A stretch of 27,304 nt of DNA from UBA3496 sp964558115 (lineage in GTDB: Bacteria; UBA8248): NCBI GenBank assembly GCA_964558115.1, contig CAZLCI010000024.1:1-27304 (forward strand), read 5' to 3'. The translations under genes and the position numbers were made by a program. The notes below the pieces were generated by a model, which saw only the letters and a list, made by a program, of their open reading frames with translations, was not told the DNA's origin and did no database searches. This document shows, one piece after another, positions 24,317 through 27,304 of the stretch. Within the stretch, counting starts at the first letter, position 1. Every line of letters begins with the position of its first letter.

Positions 24317-24783
24317 TATTTTTTACTCCCATCCTCTGAATCTAAATCTTTCAATTCATTCATAAAATCTTCTAATGTCTTAAAATCTCTATATACAGAA
24401 GCGAATCTGACATATGCAACTTTGTCTACTCTTCTTAATTCTTCCATTACATAACTTCCAATTTCAGATGATTCTAATTCCTTATCCCCTTTTTCTAAAA
24501 TCAAACGTTCTATTTTATCTATGATTTCTTCTTGTTTATCTGCGGGAACTGGACGTTTTTCAAGAGCTTTTTGAACTCCAACTTCTAGCTTTGCCCTATC
24601 GAAATAAACTCTCGTCCCATCTTTTTTCACTACTAAGGGTAGGGAAATCTCAGGATGTTCATAGGTCGTAAAACGATAAGAACAGACTTCACACTCTCTT
24701 CTTCTTCTAACAGCAGACGCTTCTTTAGTTACTCGACTATCAACAACCCTACTTTCTGGACTAGAACACTTGGGACATTTCAT
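24316..24783 (-). CDS. nrdR: Transcriptional repressor NrdR
   Basis: NrdR senses ATP/dATP and represses ribonucleotide reductase genes. The N-terminal zinc ribbon has Cys3, Cys6, Cys31 and Cys34 (CPKC...CEVC), followed by YRFTTYE. The ATP-cone domain starts with LPLVVKKDGTRVYFDRAKL and ends with VAYVRFASVYRDFKTLEDF, all typical. Length 155 is normal. Its GGGA ribosome binding site lies inside the second arm of a perfect 8-bp hairpin ending two bases before ATG. It lies between rpiB and eno; no ribonucleotide reductase gene is in the window, so its targets are elsewhere. Confidence 0.97.
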   Translation of the reverse strand: MKCPKCSSPESRVVDSRVTKEASAVRRRRECEVCSYRFTTYEHPEISLPLVVKKDGTRVYFDRAKLEVGVQKALEKRPVPADKQEEIIDKIERLILEKGDKELESSEIGSYVMEELRRVDKVAYVRFASVYRDFKTLEDFMNELKDLDSEDGSKK

Positions 24784-24785
24784 TA

Positions 24786-24806
24786 AATTTTCCCAGGCGG
24801 AAAATT
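24786..24806 (-). promoter_or_regulatory. Hairpin occluding the nrdR ribosome binding site
   Basis: On the transcribed strand AATTTTCC (24806-24799) and GGAAAATT (24793-24786) are exact reverse complements around the loop GCCTG. The second arm contains the nrdR Shine-Dalgarno bases and ends two bases before ATG, so folding would hide the site. The structure fills the rpiB-nrdR gap. Confidence 0.5.
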
Positions 24807-24808
24807 GA

Positions 24809-25255
24809 TTAAGTAGACTCTTCTATCTCTCTTAATTTATCCAATCTTCTTTTGTGGCGTCCACCTTCAAACTCGGTATCAAGCCAAATATGAATAATAT
24901 CTGTAGCTTCTTCCAATTCTATTACTCTTTCACCAAGAGCAAGGACATTAGAATCATTGTGTTTCCTACTCATCTCTGCCGCAAAAAGACTATGACAGGC
25001 TACTGCACGAACACCTTTAAACTTATTAGCAACTATTACCATCCCTGAGGATGAACCACAGCACAAAATTCCTCTTTCGGAATCCCCACATACAATTGAT
25101 TTCGAGACTAATTCTGCATAATCTGGATAATCGCAAGATTCTTCAGAAAAAGTACCATAATCTTCAAATAAAATATCTCTCTGCAATAAAATCTTTTTTA
25201 CGTATTCTTTGAGAATGAAACCTGCATGATCTGAACCTATTGCAATGGGTTTCAT
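24809..25255 (-). CDS. rpiB: Ribose-5-phosphate isomerase B
   Basis: RpiB interconverts ribose 5-phosphate and ribulose 5-phosphate. The family motifs are IAIGSDHAGFILKE (phosphate and ring opening), DYPDYAELVSKSI, the active-site Cys in GILCCGSSSGMVIVANK, GVRAVACHSLFAAEMSRKHNDSNVLALG, and the C-terminal EGGRHKRRLDKL. The start is ATG 25255, matching homologues (MKPIAIGSDHAGF); the upstream GTG in frame gives eight extra residues without support. GGAG lies about eleven bases upstream. The product 148 residues is of normal length. With tkt and prs, it links pentose phosphates to PRPP. Confidence 0.95.
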   Translation of the reverse strand: MKPIAIGSDHAGFILKEYVKKILLQRDILFEDYGTFSEESCDYPDYAELVSKSIVCGDSERGILCCGSSSGMVIVANKFKGVRAVACHSLFAAEMSRKHNDSNVLALGERVIELEEATDIIHIWLDTEFEGGRHKRRLDKLREIEEST

Positions 25256-25270
25256 AAGTAATTTTTCTCC

Positions 25271-25297
25271 AATTATCACTTAAATATTTTGATAATT
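25271..25297 (-). repeat. 8-bp inverted repeat before the rpiB ribosome binding site
   Basis: AATTATCA (25297-25290) and TGATAATT (25278-25271) pair perfectly on the minus strand, with an 11-base AT-only loop. The rpiB GGAG begins right after the second arm. All-AT stem, so stability is low. Confidence 0.4.
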
Positions 25298-25329
25298 AAA
25301 AAACTTGTATCTACAAAAAAGAAAATGAA

Positions 25330-25695
25330 TTACGTAAATCTTTTCCGTTCCATTTCATTTTGTGCCTCTACTGTGAACCTTGCATAAGGTAATGCGATTA
25401 AACGCTTAAATGGAATTTCGTCCTCTGTTTCTTCACAAATTCCATAAGTGCCATTTTCCATTCTTTCAAATGCATCTTGAACCTCTTTAAATCTTCCTCT
25501 TTCTCTTTCGCCAAGGTCCATTAAAACTTGCTTAAAATAAGAATCAGCTGCCATATCAGCAATATCTTGTATTCCATCATCACCAGTATCTTTTCGATGA
25601 TTCATAGTTTTTTTAACATCACCCAATATTTCGTTTTTAACCTCATTCAAACGATCTTTCAAAATACTAATTTCTTTCTTTTTTAAATGCTTCAC
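25330..25695 (-). CDS. DksA/TraR-family protein with incomplete zinc finger
   Basis: The 121-residue protein has the DksA layout: a coiled-coil made of two helices (about 5-30 and 50-80), with the tip residues Asp44, Asp47 and Ala49 in DIADMA matching the DxxDxA pattern of DksA, then a globular end. That end has the usual ENGTYGICEE, EIPFKRLIALPYARF order, but only Cys87 of the four zinc ligands remains; the expected positions carry Thr90, Thr108 and Ala111. DksA paralogues with few or no cysteines are known and can still bind RNA polymerase, so regulation of stable RNA or stress genes is plausible. The start is GTG with AGGAG seven bases upstream; the adjacent ATG is out of frame and followed by TGA. 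Confidence 0.85.
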   Translation of the reverse strand: MKHLKKKEISILKDRLNEVKNEILGDVKKTMNHRKDTGDDGIQDIADMAADSYFKQVLMDLGERERGRFKEVQDAFERMENGTYGICEETEDEIPFKRLIALPYARFTVEAQNEMERKRFT

Positions 25696-25726
25696 ATTTA
25701 GACTCCTAAATACTTAATCCAACACT

Positions 25727-26050
25727 TTAATTTATAACACCTGCATTAGACCAAAGCTTTTCTAATCTATACGTTTCACGATATTCATGAATAAAAACAT
25801 GAACGACTATGTCACCACAGTCAATTAAAACCCAATTAGATTCAGCCAGACCTTCCATAGAATAAAAGTTAATCCCAAAATCCGGCAATTTGATTTTAAC
25901 TTCTTCAGAAATTGCCTTAACCTGTCTCCTACTTTTTCCGTGACAAACCAAAAATGCACTAACTTCTGAATCAATGCTTCTCATATCAACAATTGCAACA
26001 TCTTGTGCGCCTTTCTCAAGAACCACATCTTTGAGAGCTCTAAGCTGCAC
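25727..26050 (-). CDS. rsfS: Ribosome silencing factor RsfS
   Basis: RsfS binds L14 and blocks subunit joining when nutrients are scarce. Family motifs are AQDVAIVDMRSIDSEVSAFLVCHGKSRRQVKAI, EGLAESNWVLIDCGDIVVHVF and EYRETYRLEKLW. The GTG start at 26050 gives 107 residues and a rather short N-terminus. A perfect GGAGGG lies 15 bases before that GTG but only six bases before an in-frame ATT (26059-26057), which would add three residues and fit the family better. I kept the conventional start in the coordinates. It follows nadD, as in most bacteria. Confidence 0.93.
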   Translation of the reverse strand: MQLRALKDVVLEKGAQDVAIVDMRSIDSEVSAFLVCHGKSRRQVKAISEEVKIKLPDFGINFYSMEGLAESNWVLIDCGDIVVHVFIHEYRETYRLEKLWSNAGVIN

Positions 26051-26074
26051 TTCTAAAATATGAAACCCTCCAGT

Positions 26075-26740
26075 CTATATAGCCTTATATAACTTCTTCT
26101 CAATTATAAAGCGTTCTACGCTTCGTGGCAACAAATAGCGAATAGAACGAGAATTTTGAACATTCTCCCTGATGTCTGAAGAAGAAATATCAAGTCTTCT
26201 GATAGTAATAAATTCTATAAATCTATCCGAATTTAGGATCTTACACTGCTTATCACCAAAAAAATTAAAATTAAAATCAACTGATAATTCTTCAAATCTT
26301 TTTTTTAATTCAATCATAATTTCTTTAGCACTAGTCTGTTCTCTAAGAGTAACTGCAAAATTAACTCTTTCGAAAACCTCTAAAGGCTCTTTCCAAGTAT
26401 GAATATTCAGAAAAGCATCTTCACCAATAATAAAAAATATTTCATCTCCCACACAAGAATTTTCCCTAAGAATTTCAAGAGTATCGACTGTATATGAAAG
26501 CCCTTCTCTATCTAATTCTACAGAATCAGAACGAAAGAGAGGATGTCCTTCAATAGCCATTTCAACCATAGCAAATCGATCGGAAGAACTTGCCATAAAA
26601 GGAGAAGATTTATGCGGAGGAGTCCCTGACGGAACGAATATCACACGATCTAATTCAAGTTGAAAAGAAACGTCTTCCGCTGAACTTAAATGACCAAAAT
26701 GTATAGGATCGAAAGTCCCACCTTGTATCCCAGTTCTCAA
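26075..26740 (-). CDS. nadD: Nicotinate-nucleotide adenylyltransferase
   Basis: NadD joins nicotinate mononucleotide and ATP to make deamido-NAD in the cytosol. Motifs are GGTFDPIHFGHL (7-18), the FVPSGTPPHK loop, DSVELDREGLSYTVDTL, FFIIGEDAFLNIHTWKEP and the ISSSDIR ATP-binding stretch near the end, with LPRSVERFIIEKKLY closing the protein. Length 221 is usual. The start is TTG, with AAGGA about six bases upstream. It follows proB by 26 bases and precedes rsfS, a widely conserved trio usually downstream of obgE. Confidence 0.96.
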   Translation of the reverse strand: MRTGIQGGTFDPIHFGHLSSAEDVSFQLELDRVIFVPSGTPPHKSSPFMASSSDRFAMVEMAIEGHPLFRSDSVELDREGLSYTVDTLEILRENSCVGDEIFFIIGEDAFLNIHTWKEPLEVFERVNFAVTLREQTSAKEIMIELKKRFEELSVDFNFNFFGDKQCKILNSDRFIEFITIRRLDISSSDIRENVQNSRSIRYLLPRSVERFIIEKKLYKAI

Positions 26741-26766
26741 AAACTATCCTTAAAAGAAGAAGAAAA

Positions 26767-27304
26767 TTAATTCAAACCTAAAAAATTATTACGATGTATA
26801 ATTTCATCGTAATCTTTACTCCCAAGAATACCATTAATCTCTCTAGTATGTTTTCCAGCAATAAGTTTAACTTCGTTACAATTATAATTCACTAATCCTT
26901 TCCCCAAAGACTTTCCATCAATTGATTGAAGTTCTACAACATCACCAAACATAAAATTACCTCCAGCATCAATAACTCCACTAGGAAGAAGACTGCGCCC
27001 TCTTTCTAGGAGAGCCTTGACTGCACCATTATCAATCTTCAACCAACCTCTAGACCTTGCAGTAGTACCTATCCAACTTCTTTTAGCATTAACACGTTTC
27101 TCTTTAGCCACAAAAAAACTACCTATATCTTCACCATCTAGGGCTTTTAGGATAACACTATCACTTCTACCTTTTAACATAAGAGTAGATATACCTATTT
27201 GGCTCAAAACTTTTATTGCACTTATCTTAGTAACCATTCCACCATGAGAAAATTGATTGTTGCTTTTCCCAGTTGCATCTATTAATTGATCGGATAGATT
27301 TTCA
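26767..27304 (-). CDS. proB: Glutamate 5-kinase, C-terminal part (5' end outside window)
   Basis: The reading frame stays open to the right edge of the window, so the gene is partial there. The visible 179 codons hold the end of the amino-acid-kinase domain (FSHGGMVTKISAIKVLSQIGI, matching the GTGGMxTK motif) and a full PUA domain (about the last 85 residues: ARSRGWLKIDNGAVKALLERGRSLLPSGV, GDVVEL, KGLVNYNCNEV, REINGILG). ProB phosphorylates glutamate in the first proline step, and its PUA domain is typical of bacterial enzymes. An internal ATG (27237) is not the true start. The last bases here belong to a codon that begins outside the window. Confidence 0.95.
   Translation of the reverse strand, partial: ENLSDQLIDATGKSNNQFSHGGMVTKISAIKVLSQIGISTLMLKGRSDSVILKALDGEDIGSFFVAKEKRVNAKRSWIGTTARSRGWLKIDNGAVKALLERGRSLLPSGVIDAGGNFMFGDVVELQSIDGKSLGKGLVNYNCNEVKLIAGKHTREINGILGSKDYDEIIHRNNFLGLN

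Noticed and set aside
25305..25325. TTGTA-GA-TACAA with flanking T runs after the DksA-like gene as a terminator
   Set aside because: The loop is too small for the five-base stem, leaving only four A/T-rich pairs.
1..27304. Mobile elements, CRISPR arrays, toxin-antitoxin or defence islands
   Set aside because: No transposase, integrase, direct-repeat array or defence-family protein was seen; all genes are housekeeping or envelope genes.

Overview
The window is AT-rich (roughly one third G+C by eye) and reads as ordinary chromosome of a free-living Gram-negative bacterium. It has outer-membrane-type lipoproteins (a LolB-like protein, a TPR lipoprotein and an LpoA-like activator), a PlsC-type acyltransferase, GDP-mannose synthesis and UppP. 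The mix of gene neighbourhoods, the frequent TTG starts and the lysine-type EF-P would fit a low-GC, perhaps marine, deep-branching lineage of the old 'Deltaproteobacteria' kind. That placement is inference: there is no rRNA gene here to anchor it. I count 29 protein genes. There are no tRNA, rRNA, CRISPR, insertion-sequence or phage signatures, and no gene-free stretch reaches 300 bases.

Layout. (1) About 7-6210, minus strand: plsC-like, DUF721/DciA-like, TPR lipoprotein, LolB-like lipoprotein, ispE, prs, rplY. They are tightly packed or overlapping and probably read leftward from a promoter near 6280. The lolB-ispE-prs-rplY order matches a neighbourhood known from other Gram-negatives. (2) 6385-10291, plus strand: manB, a DedA/VTT membrane protein, manC and uppP, a compact operon for envelope sugar nucleotides and undecaprenyl-phosphate supply. 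(3) 10300-14251, minus strand: aroB, aroQ, pepQ, efp, then, after a probable terminator, a double-NIPSNAP protein. (4) 14499-16466, plus strand: a lone LpoA-like lipoprotein gene. The 247-base divergent region between it and aroB holds two clean palindromes and a good sigma70-type promoter. (5) 16495-27304, minus strand: proB (5' end outside the window), nadD, rsfS, a DksA/TraR-like gene, rpiB, nrdR, eno, tkt, ctpA, tsaD, dusB and an SDR oxidoreductase, a 12-gene run with short gaps.

Together these genes are core metabolism (shikimate, glycolysis, pentose phosphate, NAD, proline, isoprenoid), translation and tRNA modification (L25, EF-P, TsaD, DusB, RsfS), regulation (NrdR, DksA-like) and envelope biogenesis. 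I see no convincing novel multi-gene system. The points worth a second look are local: an early stop in L25, a G9 tract inside pepQ, a probable AUU start in rsfS, a DksA-like protein with its zinc cysteines replaced, hairpins covering or preceding ribosome binding sites in the nrdR/rpiB area, the aroB/lpoA-like divergent control region, and the DedA-UppP pairing.
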